A stretch of 64,000 bases of DNA from Rhizobium sp. CC-YZS058 (GTDB lineage Bacteria; Pseudomonadota; Alphaproteobacteria; Rhizobiales; Rhizobiaceae), in the NCBI RefSeq assembly GCF_034720595.1, contig NZ_JAYESJ010000001.1:3684001-3748000 (forward strand). Reading direction: 5' to 3'. Shown here one piece after another: positions 28,903 through 38,371 of the stretch (its first letter is position 1; every line of letters starts with the position of its first letter). The position numbers and the translations under genes are program-made. Under the pieces are notes generated by a model. The model was not told the origin of the DNA. It made no database searches and saw only the letters and a list, made by a program, of their open reading frames with translations.

Positions 28903-29289
28903 TCAGGTAAAGCCGAAAACATAGGCGAGCGGAAGTGCGGCCAGCGCGAGTTGGACGAGCAGCAGCGCCCAGTTGAGCGCCGTGTTGGCGCTGTCGGACA
29001 TCATGGACAGAATGCGCCCGAAGGCGGCAAGCGCGAAGGCGGCGCCGAGCGCCAGATAGACCATGGGCTGGGCAAGGAAAATCGCGGCAAGACCGAGGCC
29101 GAGCGGGAACCCGCCGAGCGTCGAGCGCGCTTCGGCATAACCACCGCGCCGCCCCTCGCGAAGCGCAAGGCCCATGGCGCGGAAGGCAAGCCCGGGCGCG
29201 AAGAGGAAGAAGAGGCCGATCGCGACGGTGACGAGCGCAGCGCAGAAAGCCAGGAACTCACCGGTCTCGCTCGGAATATAGACGTCCAT
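28903..29289 (-). CDS. Small four-helix membrane protein (DUF4345-like)
   Basis: 128 residues with about four hydrophobic segments (near 14-40, 58-75, 77-97 and 105-125). The ARSTLGGFPLGLGLAAIFL block suggests the DUF4345 family. Function unknown. It lies alone between priA and the atp operon, on the same strand. The family assignment is from memory of the pattern and is tentative. Confidence 0.7.
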   Translation of the reverse strand: MDVYIPSETGEFLAFCAALVTVAIGLFFLFAPGLAFRAMGLALREGRRGGYAEARSTLGGFPLGLGLAAIFLAQPMVYLALGAAFALAAFGRILSMMSDSANTALNWALLLVQLALAALPLAYVFGFT

Positions 29290-29393
29290 GACCGGTCCCC
29301 TGCCTTCTCCGTTCGTGCCTTACTGTAAAATTGTCGTGACAGGAATCGCTCGGCTGCAAAAAACTCCGGGCTCCGGTCCTGAGGGGCGTGACC

Positions 29394-31607
29394 TCACAGA
29401 AAGCTCTGCGGATCGATGTCGAGCTGGACATGGACCGTGCCGCGCGGTTTCGGCCCGGCCTTGATCATGGCCCGCACGAAGCCCTGCATGTCGCTCGTCC
29501 GCCGCCCGTGGACGAGCAGGCGGAAGCGGTGGCGACCACGCACGAGCGCGAGCGGCGCCTCGGCCGGGCCGAGCACCGAGATGCCGGTCGTGGCCGGGGC
29601 GGCCTGGCGCAGTCCGCGGGCATGGGCTTCCGCCTCCGCCCTTGTTTCTGCCGAGATGATGAGGGATGCGAGACGGCCGAAGGGCGGCAGGATTGCCCGC
29701 TCCCGCTCGCCGATCTCGCGATCGTAGAAGGCCTGCGCATCGCCGGAGACGATCGCCTGCATCACCGGATGCTGCGGCTGGTAGGTCTGGATGAGCCCCT
29801 GGCTCTTCAGACCGGTTCGCCCGGCCCGGCCGGTCACCTGGTTCAAGAGCTGGAACGTGCGCTCGGCGGCGCGTGGATCGCCGTTCGAAAGGCCGATATC
29901 GGCATCGACGATGCCGACGCAGGTCATCTTCGGGAAATGGTGGCCCTTGGCGACCAGCTGCGTGCCGACCACGATATCGACCTCCCCCTTGGCGATCGCC
30001 TCCAGCTCCAGCCGCAGCCGCTTGACGCCCATGAGGTCGGACGAAAGCACGATGGTGCGCGCCTTCGGGAAATGGCTGTCGATCTCTTCGGCGATCCGCT
30101 CGACGCCCGGCCCGCAGGCAACAAGATGGTCGAGCGTGCCGCATTCCGGGCAGGCATCCGGCGTGCGCTCGTGATAGCCGCAGTGATGGCACTGGATCTG
30201 GCTGCGGAATCGGTGCTCCACCAGCCAGCTCGAGCAGTTGGGGCACTGGAAACGATGCCCGCAGACCCGGCACAGCGTCAGCGGCGCATAGCCGCGTCGG
30301 TTCAGAAAAAGCAACGCCTGCTCGCCGCGCTCCACGGCCTGGCCGATCTTCTCGACAAGGACCGGCGAGATGAAGCCGCCACGCGCCGGCGGATGACGCC
30401 GCATATCGATAAGCGAGAGATCCGGCATGGCGGCGGCGCCGAATCGGGTGCGCAGATGCAGCGCCCGATAGCGCCCGGCCTCGCCATTGACCCGGCTTTC
30501 CACCGAGGGCGTGGCGGACACGAGCACAGCCGGAAAGGCGCCGAGCCGCGCCCGCACCACCGCCATGTCACGCGCATGATAGAAGACGCGGTCTTCCTGC
30601 TTGTAGGCCGGGTCATGCTCCTCATCCACGATGATGAGGCCCAGCGTCTGGAAGGGCAGGAACAAGGCCGAGCGCGCACCCGCCACGACCCGCACGCTGC
30701 CTTCCGCCACCTGCCGCCAGACCTTCTCCCGGGTCTTCGGCGCGAGATCGGAATGCCAGGCGGCGGGCTTTGCGCCGAAGCGGGCCTCGAAGCGGGCAAG
30801 GAAGGTGGCGGTGAGCGCGATTTCGGGCAGCAGGATCAAGACCTGGCGGCCCGCCTTCACCGCCGCAGCGATCGCCTCGAAATAGACCTCGGTCTTGCCC
30901 GAGCCGGTGACGCCATCGATCAACGAAACGGAAAAGCCGCCGGTCGCGACGGTGTCGATCAACGCATCCGCCACCTCGCGCTGGCCGGCATCGAGAACCG
31001 GGGGGGCATGGTCCGGGTCGGGTGCGGCCACCATCGGCGGCGGCGGCATGAAGCTCGTTTCGAACACACCCTGCCCGGCCAGCCCGTCGATCACGCTCGT
31101 TGAAACGCCGGCCGCATGGGCAAGGCCGGAGCGGGTCCAGAACAGGCCGTCGGCGGCGATCTCCAGCACGCGGCTGCGCGCCGGCGTCATCCGCTCGGGC
31201 CGCGTCTCCGTCAGCCGCAGTCCCTCGACCATCGGCTCCGGATCGAGCGCGGCCGGCGCACGCAACGCCATGCGCGCAACGAGGCCCGGCGGCGACAGCG
31301 TGTAGGCGGACACCCAATCGAGGAAGGCGCGCATCTCCGCCGACAGCGGCGGGCAGTCGAAGACATGGGTAATGTCGCGCAGCTTGGCCGGATCCACCCG
31401 GTCACCGCCCTGTGGCCCCTCGTCCCAGACGACGCCCATGACCTGGCGCGGCCCGAGTGGCACCTGCACCACCGAGCCCGGCTGCACCGCCATGCCGGGC
31501 GGCACGCGGTAGGAGTAGGCCCGTTCGGCCGGCATGGGGATCAGCACCGGCACGACGCTCGCCCTGCCGGTCTGTTCCGCTGCGAAGAGGTCCATCGAAT
31601 CGCCCAT
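29394..31607 (-). CDS. priA: Primosomal replication restart helicase PriA
   Basis: About 737 residues; 3'-to-5' helicase that reloads the replisome at stalled forks. N-terminal DNA-binding region, Walker A GVTGSGKTEVYFEAIA, DEEH box LIIVDEEHDPAYKQ, a zinc-binding cysteine array (CRVCGHRFQCPNC, CHHCGYHERTPDACPECG) and helicase motif V/VI region QVTGRAGR are present. The start is uncertain: ATG at 31607 (MGDSMDLF) fits homologue length, but the frame is open to a GTG at 31736. A LexA-box-like repeat lies upstream at 31745-31759. Confidence 0.93.
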   Translation of the reverse strand: MGDSMDLFAAEQTGRASVVPVLIPMPAERAYSYRVPPGMAVQPGSVVQVPLGPRQVMGVVWDEGPQGGDRVDPAKLRDITHVFDCPPLSAEMRAFLDWVSAYTLSPPGLVARMALRAPAALDPEPMVEGLRLTETRPERMTPARSRVLEIAADGLFWTRSGLAHAAGVSTSVIDGLAGQGVFETSFMPPPPMVAAPDPDHAPPVLDAGQREVADALIDTVATGGFSVSLIDGVTGSGKTEVYFEAIAAAVKAGRQVLILLPEIALTATFLARFEARFGAKPAAWHSDLAPKTREKVWRQVAEGSVRVVAGARSALFLPFQTLGLIIVDEEHDPAYKQEDRVFYHARDMAVVRARLGAFPAVLVSATPSVESRVNGEAGRYRALHLRTRFGAAAMPDLSLIDMRRHPPARGGFISPVLVEKIGQAVERGEQALLFLNRRGYAPLTLCRVCGHRFQCPNCSSWLVEHRFRSQIQCHHCGYHERTPDACPECGTLDHLVACGPGVERIAEEIDSHFPKARTIVLSSDLMGVKRLRLELEAIAKGEVDIVVGTQLVAKGHHFPKMTCVGIVDADIGLSNGDPRAAERTFQLLNQVTGRAGRTGLKSQGLIQTYQPQHPVMQAIVSGDAQAFYDREIGERERAILPPFGRLASLIISAETRAEAEAHARGLRQAAPATTGISVLGPAEAPLALVRGRHRFRLLVHGRRTSDMQGFVRAMIKAGPKPRGTVHVQLDIDPQSFL

Positions 31608-31744
31608 CATCGCGGGCGACCATGCCTGCGCGGCCGGGGGAAGAAAAGTCGCCTCGGCGCACTCCTCTGCCTCGGCCGTGCCAAAGGATTCCGTCTGGTC
31701 TGCGTCCTGCCTCTTCATGAGCCATGCCGCTGCCACCGGATTTT

Positions 31745-31759
31745 GTTCGCTTTATGTTC
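31745..31759 (-). promoter_or_regulatory. LexA-box-like direct repeat upstream of priA
   Basis: GTTC (31745-31748), 7-bp A/T-rich spacer, GTTC (31756-31759); on the minus strand GAAC-N7-GAAC. This is the alpha-proteobacterial SOS operator format. It lies 138 bp upstream of the chosen priA start and 223 bp before rplS. The gap 31608-31981 otherwise holds no gene apart from the possible N-terminal extension of priA. Confidence 0.55.
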
Positions 31760-31981
31760 AGACGAGGTGGCGGAATCGCTCCGGTCGGAGCTTGGAAGAA
31801 GCCGAAAGGGGTGACAAGCCGGCGGAACTGGTGTATTCGCGCGGCCGGCTCGGCATTTCGTCGTCGACCATAAGAAAGAATGACGCATCCGCCCCTGCGG
31901 CTTCAGCCGCACGACCGCACGGCACGCCTGCGCGGTTCACACGGGCGCTCTGGTCGTTTCAGAAGAACAGAGGTACCTCCG

Positions 31982-32488
31982 ATGAACATCATCCAGCAGC
32001 TGGAAGCCGAACAGGCCGCCAAGATCGAAGCCAAGCGCACGCTTCCGGAATTTTCCCCGGGCGACACGCTGCGCGTCAATGTCCGCGTGACGGAAGGATC
32101 GCGGACCCGCGTTCAGGCCTATGAAGGCGTCTGCATCGCCCGTTCGGGCGGCGGCATCAACGAAAGCTTCACCGTTCGCAAGATTTCCTATGGCGAAGGC
32201 GTCGAGCGCGTATTCCCGATCTACTCCCCGCTCGTCGAGAGCGTCGAAGTGGTTCGCCGCGGTAAGGTTCGCCGCGCCAAGCTCTATTACCTGCGCGATC
32301 GTCGCGGCAAGTCGGCCCGTATCGTCGAGAACACCGGCACGCGCGCCCGCAAGCTGAACGAAGCCGAGCGCCAGTCGGTCGCCGACGAGAAGGCCCGTCT
32401 GGAAGCCGAGAAGGTGGCTGCCGCTCAGGCGCTCGCCGCCGAAAAGGCCGCCGCCGACAAGGCTGCTGCCGAAAACGCAGCGGAATAA
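31982..32488 (+). CDS. rplS: 50S ribosomal protein L19
   Basis: 168 residues. The L19 core is complete: [20 protein letters not shown], then [20 protein letters not shown] and [20 protein letters not shown]. The C-terminal tail (about 125-168) is Ala/Lys/Glu-rich, longer than in E. coli L19 (115 residues) and common in rhizobia. AGAGGTACCTCC-like spacing precedes the ATG at 31982. In many bacteria rplS follows trmD directly; here trmD is about 8 kb away on the other strand. Confidence 0.96.
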   Translation: MNIIQQLEAEQAAKIEAKRTLPEFSPGDTLRVNVRVTEGSRTRVQAYEGVCIARSGGGINESFTVRKISYGEGVERVFPIYSPLVESVEVVRRGKVRRAKLYYLRDRRGKSARIVENTGTRARKLNEAERQSVADEKARLEAEKVAAAQALAAEKAAADKAAAENAAE

Positions 32489-32529
32489 GCCCGATCGCGC
32501 CAAGGCGCGAGACACGGCACAGTGACGCG

Positions 32530-32556
32530 AAGGCGGCCCGAAAGGGTCGCCTTTTT
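32530..32556 (+). terminator. Rho-independent terminator of rplS
   Basis: 10-bp stem AAGGCGGCCC / GGGTCGCCTT (one G-T pair) with a GAAA tetraloop, then TTTTT, 41 bp after the rplS stop codon. Confidence 0.9.
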
Positions 32557-32618
32557 CGTTTGCGCGGGCAGCGCAATTCATGACAGTTTCGCCCGAGCCA
32601 CAGCTTTCGGAGCCCGCC

Positions 32619-33428
32619 ATGCCGACCCGCCGCACTCTTCTCTTTGCCCTCGCCGCCCTTGCAGCCGCACCCGCCATCGTCGCCTTGGAAACTCGGGCCG
32701 CCGACCTGCCCGACCTGAAGGGACGCGCGGTCACCGTGGTCACGGAGAATGCCTATCCGCCGCTGCAGTTCGTCGATCCGAAGACCGGAGAGCAGATCGG
32801 CTGGGAATATGACGCGCTGAACGAGATCGCCAAGCGGCTGAACATGGTGATCACCTACCAGAACACCAGTTGGGACGCGATGATCCAGGCCGTGTCCGAC
32901 GGGCAGTACGACATCGGCACGACCGGCATCACCATCAAGGAAGAGCGCAAGGAGAAGGTGGATTTCTCCGATCCCTATATGCGATCCGAGCAGTTCATGC
33001 TGGTGCGCGGCGACGAGAACCGGTTTACCGATGCCAAGAGCTTCGGCGCCTTCACCGAAGGCCTGATCGGCGCCCAGGCCGGCACCACCCCCTTCTACAC
33101 CGCCGTCTACGAAGTGCTGGATGGCAATGAGCAGAACCCCCGCATCAAGCTGTTCGAGACCTTCGGCGCGACCGTCCAGGCGCTGAAGGCCGGCGATGTC
33201 GATGTCGTGCTGACCGATGGAACGGCCGGCAAGGGCTATGTCGACGCCTCCGGCGGCAGCCTGAAGCTGATCGGCGGGCCGCTCGGCAGCGAGGATTTCG
33301 GCTTCATCTTCAAGAAGGGCTCGGATCTCGTCGCGCCCGTCAACGCGGCGATTGCGGCACTGAAGGCCGATGGAACCCTGGATGCGCTGAACAAGAAGTG
33401 GTTCGTCGACTACAAGATGGGGCAGTAA
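32619..33428 (+). CDS. Amino-acid ABC transporter, periplasmic binding protein
   Basis: 269 residues with a signal peptide ([20 protein letters not shown], cleavage near RAADL). Mature protein has the family 3 solute-binding pattern: [19 protein letters not shown] at the N-terminus, [20 protein letters not shown] in the middle and [12 protein letters not shown] at the end. It probably binds a polar amino acid; the exact ligand cannot be read. GGAG lies 9 nt upstream of the chosen ATG. It is followed 12 bp later by its permease; no ATPase gene is next to them. Confidence 0.9.
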   Translation: MPTRRTLLFALAALAAAPAIVALETRAADLPDLKGRAVTVVTENAYPPLQFVDPKTGEQIGWEYDALNEIAKRLNMVITYQNTSWDAMIQAVSDGQYDIGTTGITIKEERKEKVDFSDPYMRSEQFMLVRGDENRFTDAKSFGAFTEGLIGAQAGTTPFYTAVYEVLDGNEQNPRIKLFETFGATVQALKAGDVDVVLTDGTAGKGYVDASGGSLKLIGGPLGSEDFGFIFKKGSDLVAPVNAAIAALKADGTLDALNKKWFVDYKMGQ

Positions 33429-33440
33429 AGGCCCCCTCGC

Positions 33441-34238
33441 ATGGCCCCTTCCCCCTCGTCCGGCCGCGACAGGCCCTGGTGGCTCGTCGCGCTCGGTCTC
33501 ATCACCCTGGTGCTGGCCGTCCTCATCGCGCTCGACGGTCTTTATAGGCAGGTCTTCTCCGTCGTCGTGGCCGGGCTCGGTGTCACGCTGTTCGTGACCT
33601 TGGTCGCCTTTTCGCTGGCCACCCTGCTCGGCCTCGGCATTGCCCTGATGGCGCTTTCCGACCAGGCCTGGATGCGCCAGACCGCGCGCTTCTACACCGA
33701 GGTCATCCGCGGCATCCCGATCCTTGTCCTGCTCTTCTACATCGCCTTCGTCGGCGCGCCTGGCCTCGTCACCCTTGTCAATGTCCTTTTGACGCCACTC
33801 GTCAAGGCGGGCCTGGCAGATCCGCTGATGGTGCGCGACATTTCGCTGATGTGGCGGGCGATCCTGGCGCTCACCATCGGCTATTCCGCCTTCATTGCCG
33901 AGGTCTTCCGCGCCGGCATCCAGTCGGTCGAGCGCGGCCAGGTGGAGGCGGCCGAGGCGCTGGGCCTGTCCCGCTGGCAGCGCTTCCGCCTCGTCGTCTT
34001 TCCCCAGGCGATCCGGACCATCCTGCCGCCGCTCGGCAATGATTTCGTCGCCATGGTCAAGGATTCCTCGCTCGTCTCCGTGCTCGGCGTCCAGGACATC
34101 ACCCAGCTCGGCAAGGTCTACGCCTCGGGCTCCTTCCGCTTCTTCGAAACCTATTCGATCGTCGCCTACATCTACCTCGTCCTGACCATCGGCCTTTCGC
34201 TGGCGCTGCGGCGGCTGGAACAGCGGCTCCGCCGCTGA
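33441..34238 (+). CDS. Amino-acid ABC transporter, permease (HisM/GlnP type)
   Basis: 265 residues, about 5-6 membrane segments. The family block [18 protein letters not shown] and the EAA coupling loop [20 protein letters not shown] followed by [18 protein letters not shown] are clear. The partner is the upstream binding protein. A third, ATP-binding gene would complete the system but is absent here; leuC follows instead. Confidence 0.92.
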   Translation: MAPSPSSGRDRPWWLVALGLITLVLAVLIALDGLYRQVFSVVVAGLGVTLFVTLVAFSLATLLGLGIALMALSDQAWMRQTARFYTEVIRGIPILVLLFYIAFVGAPGLVTLVNVLLTPLVKAGLADPLMVRDISLMWRAILALTIGYSAFIAEVFRAGIQSVERGQVEAAEALGLSRWQRFRLVVFPQAIRTILPPLGNDFVAMVKDSSLVSVLGVQDITQLGKVYASGSFRFFETYSIVAYIYLVLTIGLSLALRRLEQRLRR

Positions 34239-34548
34239 GGAGCTGAAGAACTCTTCTTTTGGTCAGTCGAGGGCAGCTAATCTTGCCCAGGCTGGCAAAA
34301 ACTGCTATTTCCCGGGCATGGAATCCAAGTTCGGATGTCGCGCGCAGAATATTATCGTGCTGCAGGACCACAAGCGCCTGCCGGCCCGCTTCTTCGCGCG
34401 TGTCTGCGGGGCGTTGACCAGCCGACTTCGCTGACGCTCTCCATGGGGCACGCCCCGCCGCGCCGCTGCGTGTTCGCATGCGCCGCATCCGACCGCACCG
34501 GTCGGCCTTTTTTCCGATTTTTCGATTTGACCATGATGGATGAACGCC
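34239..34548 (+). other. 310-bp region before leuC with a terminator-like hairpin
   Basis: No gene is convincing. A small open frame (34318-34434, 38 codons, starting MESKFGCRAQ) lacks a clear ribosome site and has no run of leucine codons. A hairpin CCGACC / GGTCGG with a 5-nt loop followed by CC and six T's sits at about 34494-34516, some 33 nt before the leuC start. It could be the terminator of the transporter genes, an attenuator for leuC, or the 3' end of a small RNA. Confidence 0.5.
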
Positions 34549-35976
34549 ATGAGCGCACCGCGGACTCTCTACGACAAGATCTGGGACGACCACGTCGTCA
34601 GTCAGCAGGATGACGGAACCTGTCTCCTCTATATCGACCGTCACCTCGTGCATGAGGTAACGAGCCCGCAGGCCTTCGAAGGGCTGCGCATGGCCGGCCG
34701 GCCGGTGCGCGCGCCGCAGAAGACCCTGGCCGTCGTCGACCACAACGTCCCGACCTCGCCGGACCGCCATCTCGGCATCAAGAACGAGGAAAGCCGCATC
34801 CAGGTGGAAGCGCTCGCCCAGAACGCCGCCGATTTCGGCGTCGAATACTATTCGGCCTCCGACAAGCGCCAAGGCATCGTCCATATCGTCGGCCCGGAAC
34901 AGGGCTTCACCCTGCCGGGCATGACCATTGTCTGCGGCGACAGCCACACCTCGACCCACGGCGCGTTCGGCGCGCTGGCGCATGGCATCGGCACGTCGGA
35001 AGTCGAGCATGTGCTCGCCACCCAGACGCTGATCCAGAAGAAGGCCAAGAACATGCTGGTGCGTGTCGACGGTCAGCTGCCGGAGGGCGTCACCGCCAAG
35101 GATATCATCCTGGCCATCATCGGCGAGATCGGCACGGCCGGCGGCACCGGCCATGTCATCGAATTCGCCGGCGAAGCGATCCGCTCGCTGTCGATGGAAG
35201 GCCGGATGACCATCTGCAACATGACGATCGAAGGCGGCGCCCGCGCCGGCCTGATCGCCCCCGACGAGAAGACCTTCGAGTACATCAAGGGCAAGCCGCG
35301 CGCGCCGAAGGGCGAGGCGCTGGAGCAGGCGATTTCCTACTGGAAGACGCTGCAGACCGACGAAGGTGCACATTTCGACCGCGTCGTCGTGCTGAACGCT
35401 GCCGAGCTGCCGCCGATCGTCTCCTGGGGCTCTTCGCCGGAAGACGTCATTTCCATCCAGGGCGTCGTGCCGAACCCGGACGATATCGAAGACGAAACCA
35501 AGCGCGCCTCCAAGTGGCGGGCGCTCGACTATATGGGCCTGAAGCCGGGCACCAAGATCACCGACATCGCGCTCGACCGCGTCTTCATCGGGTCCTGCAC
35601 CAATGGCCGGATCGAGGATCTGCGAGCCGTGGCGAAGGTGGTCGAAGGCTTCAAGGTGGCACCCCATGTCGATGCCATGATCGTTCCGGGCTCCGGCCTC
35701 GTGAAGGAGCAGGCGGAGGCCGAAGGACTCGACGTGATCTTCAAGGCCGCCGGTTTCGACTGGCGTGAGCCGGGCTGTTCCATGTGCCTGGCGATGAATG
35801 ACGACCGGCTGAAGCCGGGCGAACGGTGCGCCTCGACCTCGAACCGCAATTTCGAGGGCCGTCAGGGCTTCAAGGGCCGCACCCACCTCGTTTCCCCCGC
35901 CATGGCCGCCGCTGCGGCCATCGCCGGCCATTTCGTCGATATTCGCGAATGGCAGAAGGAAGAGGTCGCGGCCTAA
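34549..35976 (+). CDS. leuC: 3-isopropylmalate dehydratase, large subunit
   Basis: 475 residues; isomerises 2- to 3-isopropylmalate in leucine synthesis, with LeuD as small subunit (not in the window). The iron-sulfur cluster ligands are in [16 protein letters not shown] and [12 protein letters not shown]. The aconitase-family blocks [11 protein letters not shown] and [20 protein letters not shown] are intact. The ATG at 34549 ([17 protein letters not shown]) matches the family; an ATG three codons earlier is possible. Confidence 0.97.
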   Translation: MSAPRTLYDKIWDDHVVSQQDDGTCLLYIDRHLVHEVTSPQAFEGLRMAGRPVRAPQKTLAVVDHNVPTSPDRHLGIKNEESRIQVEALAQNAADFGVEYYSASDKRQGIVHIVGPEQGFTLPGMTIVCGDSHTSTHGAFGALAHGIGTSEVEHVLATQTLIQKKAKNMLVRVDGQLPEGVTAKDIILAIIGEIGTAGGTGHVIEFAGEAIRSLSMEGRMTICNMTIEGGARAGLIAPDEKTFEYIKGKPRAPKGEALEQAISYWKTLQTDEGAHFDRVVVLNAAELPPIVSWGSSPEDVISIQGVVPNPDDIEDETKRASKWRALDYMGLKPGTKITDIALDRVFIGSCTNGRIEDLRAVAKVVEGFKVAPHVDAMIVPGSGLVKEQAEAEGLDVIFKAAGFDWREPGCSMCLAMNDDRLKPGERCASTSNRNFEGRQGFKGRTHLVSPAMAAAAAIAGHFVDIREWQKEEVAA

Positions 35977-35996
35977 CCTCCGCTCCTGCAAAGAAC

Positions 35997-36027
35997 GCCC
36001 GCCGTACACCCATGCGGCGGGCTTTTT
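35997..36027 (+). terminator. Rho-independent terminator of leuC
   Basis: 8-bp stem GCCCGCCG / CGGCGGGC, 10-nt loop, then TTTTT, 20 bp after the leuC stop codon. Confidence 0.88.
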
Positions 36028-36104
36028 GCATTGTGGCGGGTGGATTTGCGACGGAGTTCATTTTCAGGCCGGCAGGCCATGGGGGAGCCGATGCTCGGCT
36101 ATCG

Positions 36105-37211
36105 TCAGTCGGCACTGAGCCCCGATTGAGCGACCGTCACGGTGAACCCGTCCTTCCGCAACAGGGCCACCACGCCTTCCTCGCCCGGCAGGTGCAGGGC
36201 GCCGATTGCCATGAAGGCATTGCCTGTCCTCAGGATCGGGGCGGCGCGGCTTGCCATGACATGGTTGCGGTCGGTCACGATGCGCTGCTCGAAGGCGAGC
36301 GAATCCGCCGTATCGTCCTGCCCCTGGTCGCGCGAAATCAAGTTCATCAAAGGCATGATCGCGCCGGTGCGCCCGGCGAGGTAGAGATCGGTGGTGGTGG
36401 TCATCACGTCGTCGGCCAGGCTGCCGAGCTTGATGGTCTCGACCAGCGACGCGACATGGAAGCTGATCGGCAGGGCATTGACCGCCTCCAGCTGCTCGAC
36501 CAGCGTTTCCAGCCCCTTCAGCTGCTTGCCCTCGGCGACGGCGCGCTTGGCGAGCGTCTGGTCGAGGAAGCTGGCGCCGGCTTTCTTGCGGCTCATCTCG
36601 CAGGCCGGCAGGGCCACGAAGCTAGCGATCATCCAGGGTTTCATGCGCATGACGAGGGACAGCGGCACGCCTCTGGCCTTCAGGCCGGCCTCCAGCGTGG
36701 CCTTGTCGCCGGGGCTCAGAAAGTCCTCGAGGCTCTTGCCGTCGGTGAACATGGAAAGATCGGGCCGGGCGAGCATCGCGGCAGAGGCCTTGGTCTCGTC
36801 GGCGATCTCGTCCGATTCGACGATGACCGTGCCGGCCGCCTCATAGGCGTCCTGAGCCCCCTTCGGCATGGCGAGCACGCGCGGGTCCGTCACATGCATG
36901 GTGCCGAGCAGATAGGACGGCGCGACATCCGGATATTCGACCTTCCAGAACAGGCCCTCGCCATTCGGGATCTTGGCGGCCTCGCGGTCGAGTTCGGCGC
37001 GCTTTGCCGGCGCGGTCGCCGCCCAGCGGTCGAGCAGGTTCTCGCCCGCGCAGGCCTCCGGCTCCGCGGCACGCGCCGGAGCGGTGGAAAACAGGGCGGA
37101 GACCAGGAGGGCAAGCAGGAAAAGCGGCAGAAGGCCCGCAAGAGCCAGAAGAAGGCGGGCCAGCCGGTCCGCCAGAGGCGGCATGGCGGGCGGCGCGAAG
37201 GGGGTGGTCAC
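36105..37211 (-). CDS. TraB/GumN-family protein
   Basis: 368 residues with an N-terminal signal-anchor (LARLLLALAGLLPLFLLALL, about 18-40; possible cleavage near ARAAE). The TraB/GumN (TIKI-like) hallmarks are present: SYLLGTMHVTDPRV near residue 95 and a C-terminal AIGALHLPGEEGVVALLRKD. Eukaryotic TIKI relatives are metalloproteases and the conserved GTMH and GALH histidines suggest a similar metal site; bacterial function is unproven. Confidence 0.85.
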   Translation of the reverse strand: MTTPFAPPAMPPLADRLARLLLALAGLLPLFLLALLVSALFSTAPARAAEPEACAGENLLDRWAATAPAKRAELDREAAKIPNGEGLFWKVEYPDVAPSYLLGTMHVTDPRVLAMPKGAQDAYEAAGTVIVESDEIADETKASAAMLARPDLSMFTDGKSLEDFLSPGDKATLEAGLKARGVPLSLVMRMKPWMIASFVALPACEMSRKKAGASFLDQTLAKRAVAEGKQLKGLETLVEQLEAVNALPISFHVASLVETIKLGSLADDVMTTTTDLYLAGRTGAIMPLMNLISRDQGQDDTADSLAFEQRIVTDRNHVMASRAAPILRTGNAFMAIGALHLPGEEGVVALLRKDGFTVTVAQSGLSAD

Positions 37212-37299
37212 GGCTGAGATCCTCCAGCAGGTCTACCCCATCTTAGCGAAGTGGGCTTCACCTCCCGCTTAAGAGAGATGGTTAACACGCGGGCAGATC

Positions 37300-38235
37300 T
37301 CAGGCGCGCGGGTGGGCGCGGTCGTAGATTTCGAGCAGCCGCGCGCTGTCGACGCCGGTATAGACCTGGGTGGTCGAGAGGCTCGCATGGCCGAGCAGTT
37401 CCTGGATCGTGCGCAGATCGCCGCCGCCGGCCAGGAGATGGGTGGCGAAGGAATGGCGAAGCGCGTGCGGCGTTGCCGTTTCCGGCAGGCCCAGCGCGCC
37501 GCGCAGGCGCTGCATCTCGCGCTGGATGATGGCCGGCTGCAGCACGCCGCCCTTGGCACCGCGAAACAGAGGGACATCCGCCTCGACACCATAGGGGCAA
37601 AGCGCCAGATAGGTCTCCACCGCCTCCCGCGCTGCCGCGATCATGGGCACAAGCCGGGTCTTGTTGCCCTTGCCGGTGACGCGCAGGGCAGTCGGGCTGT
37701 CGGCGAAATCCTGGCGGGTCAGGCCAAGCGCTTCGGAAATGCGCAGGCCGCAGCCGTAAAGCAGCGTCAGCACTGCGGCATTGCGGGCGGCGATCCAGGG
37801 TTCTTCGGCCAGCTGCGATCCGCCATCGACCACGGCCAGCGCATCGCGGTCGGTCAAGGGCTTCGGCAGGCTCTTCGGCTGCTTCGGCGAGCGCACGGCC
37901 GCAGCGCCGGCGGCGTTGACGAGGCCCTGCCGCTCCAGATGGCGTAGAAAGGACCGCAAGCCCGCCAGCCCGCGACCGAGCGTACGCGCGCCTGCTCCAT
38001 CCCGCCGCCGGGCTGCAAGGAACCCGCGAAAATCGGCCGGCCGCAGGCTTCGAATATCGTCGAGGCGGGCCGCACCCGCGAGATGACCGGTCAGGAAGGC
38101 AAGGAACTGCCGCGTATCACGCTCATAGGCCTCCACCGTCTTCTCCGACAGCCGCCGCTCGGCAGAGAGGGCGGTCAGCCAGCGCTGCCGCTCCGCCATC
38201 AGTGCGCCGTCGGCGATCACCAGAAGCTTGGTCAC
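37300..38235 (-). CDS. xerC: Tyrosine recombinase XerC
   Basis: 311 residues, chromosome-dimer resolving recombinase type. N-terminal SAM-like core-binding domain (YERDTRQFLAFL) and catalytic domain with Arg in LLYGCGLRISEALGL, HALRHSFATHLL (His-xx-Arg), the LLGHASLSTTQVY block with the second His, and the nucleophile Tyr in TQVYTGVD. Full length and without adjacent att-like repeats or mobile genes, so a core Xer protein rather than an integrase. Divergent from the acyltransferase gene. Confidence 0.92.
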   Translation of the reverse strand: MTKLLVIADGALMAERQRWLTALSAERRLSEKTVEAYERDTRQFLAFLTGHLAGAARLDDIRSLRPADFRGFLAARRRDGAGARTLGRGLAGLRSFLRHLERQGLVNAAGAAAVRSPKQPKSLPKPLTDRDALAVVDGGSQLAEEPWIAARNAAVLTLLYGCGLRISEALGLTRQDFADSPTALRVTGKGNKTRLVPMIAAAREAVETYLALCPYGVEADVPLFRGAKGGVLQPAIIQREMQRLRGALGLPETATPHALRHSFATHLLAGGGDLRTIQELLGHASLSTTQVYTGVDSARLLEIYDRAHPRA

Positions 38236-38371
38236 GTCGTGTGATCCTTCCCGTTCGAAAGCCCGCAGAGTGACGAGAAGGCCTTGCCGATTTGCTAACG
38301 CCCTTGGAATCCGTCATGCTTCCATCATATTGAACTGCAATAGCTTAAATGGTCTGGACGGCGGGACGAAG

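Noticed and set aside
34318..34434. 38-codon leader peptide for leuC attenuation
   Set aside because: Only four scattered leucine codons, no clear ribosome site, and it ends 60 bp before the hairpin with no alternative pairing that I could see.
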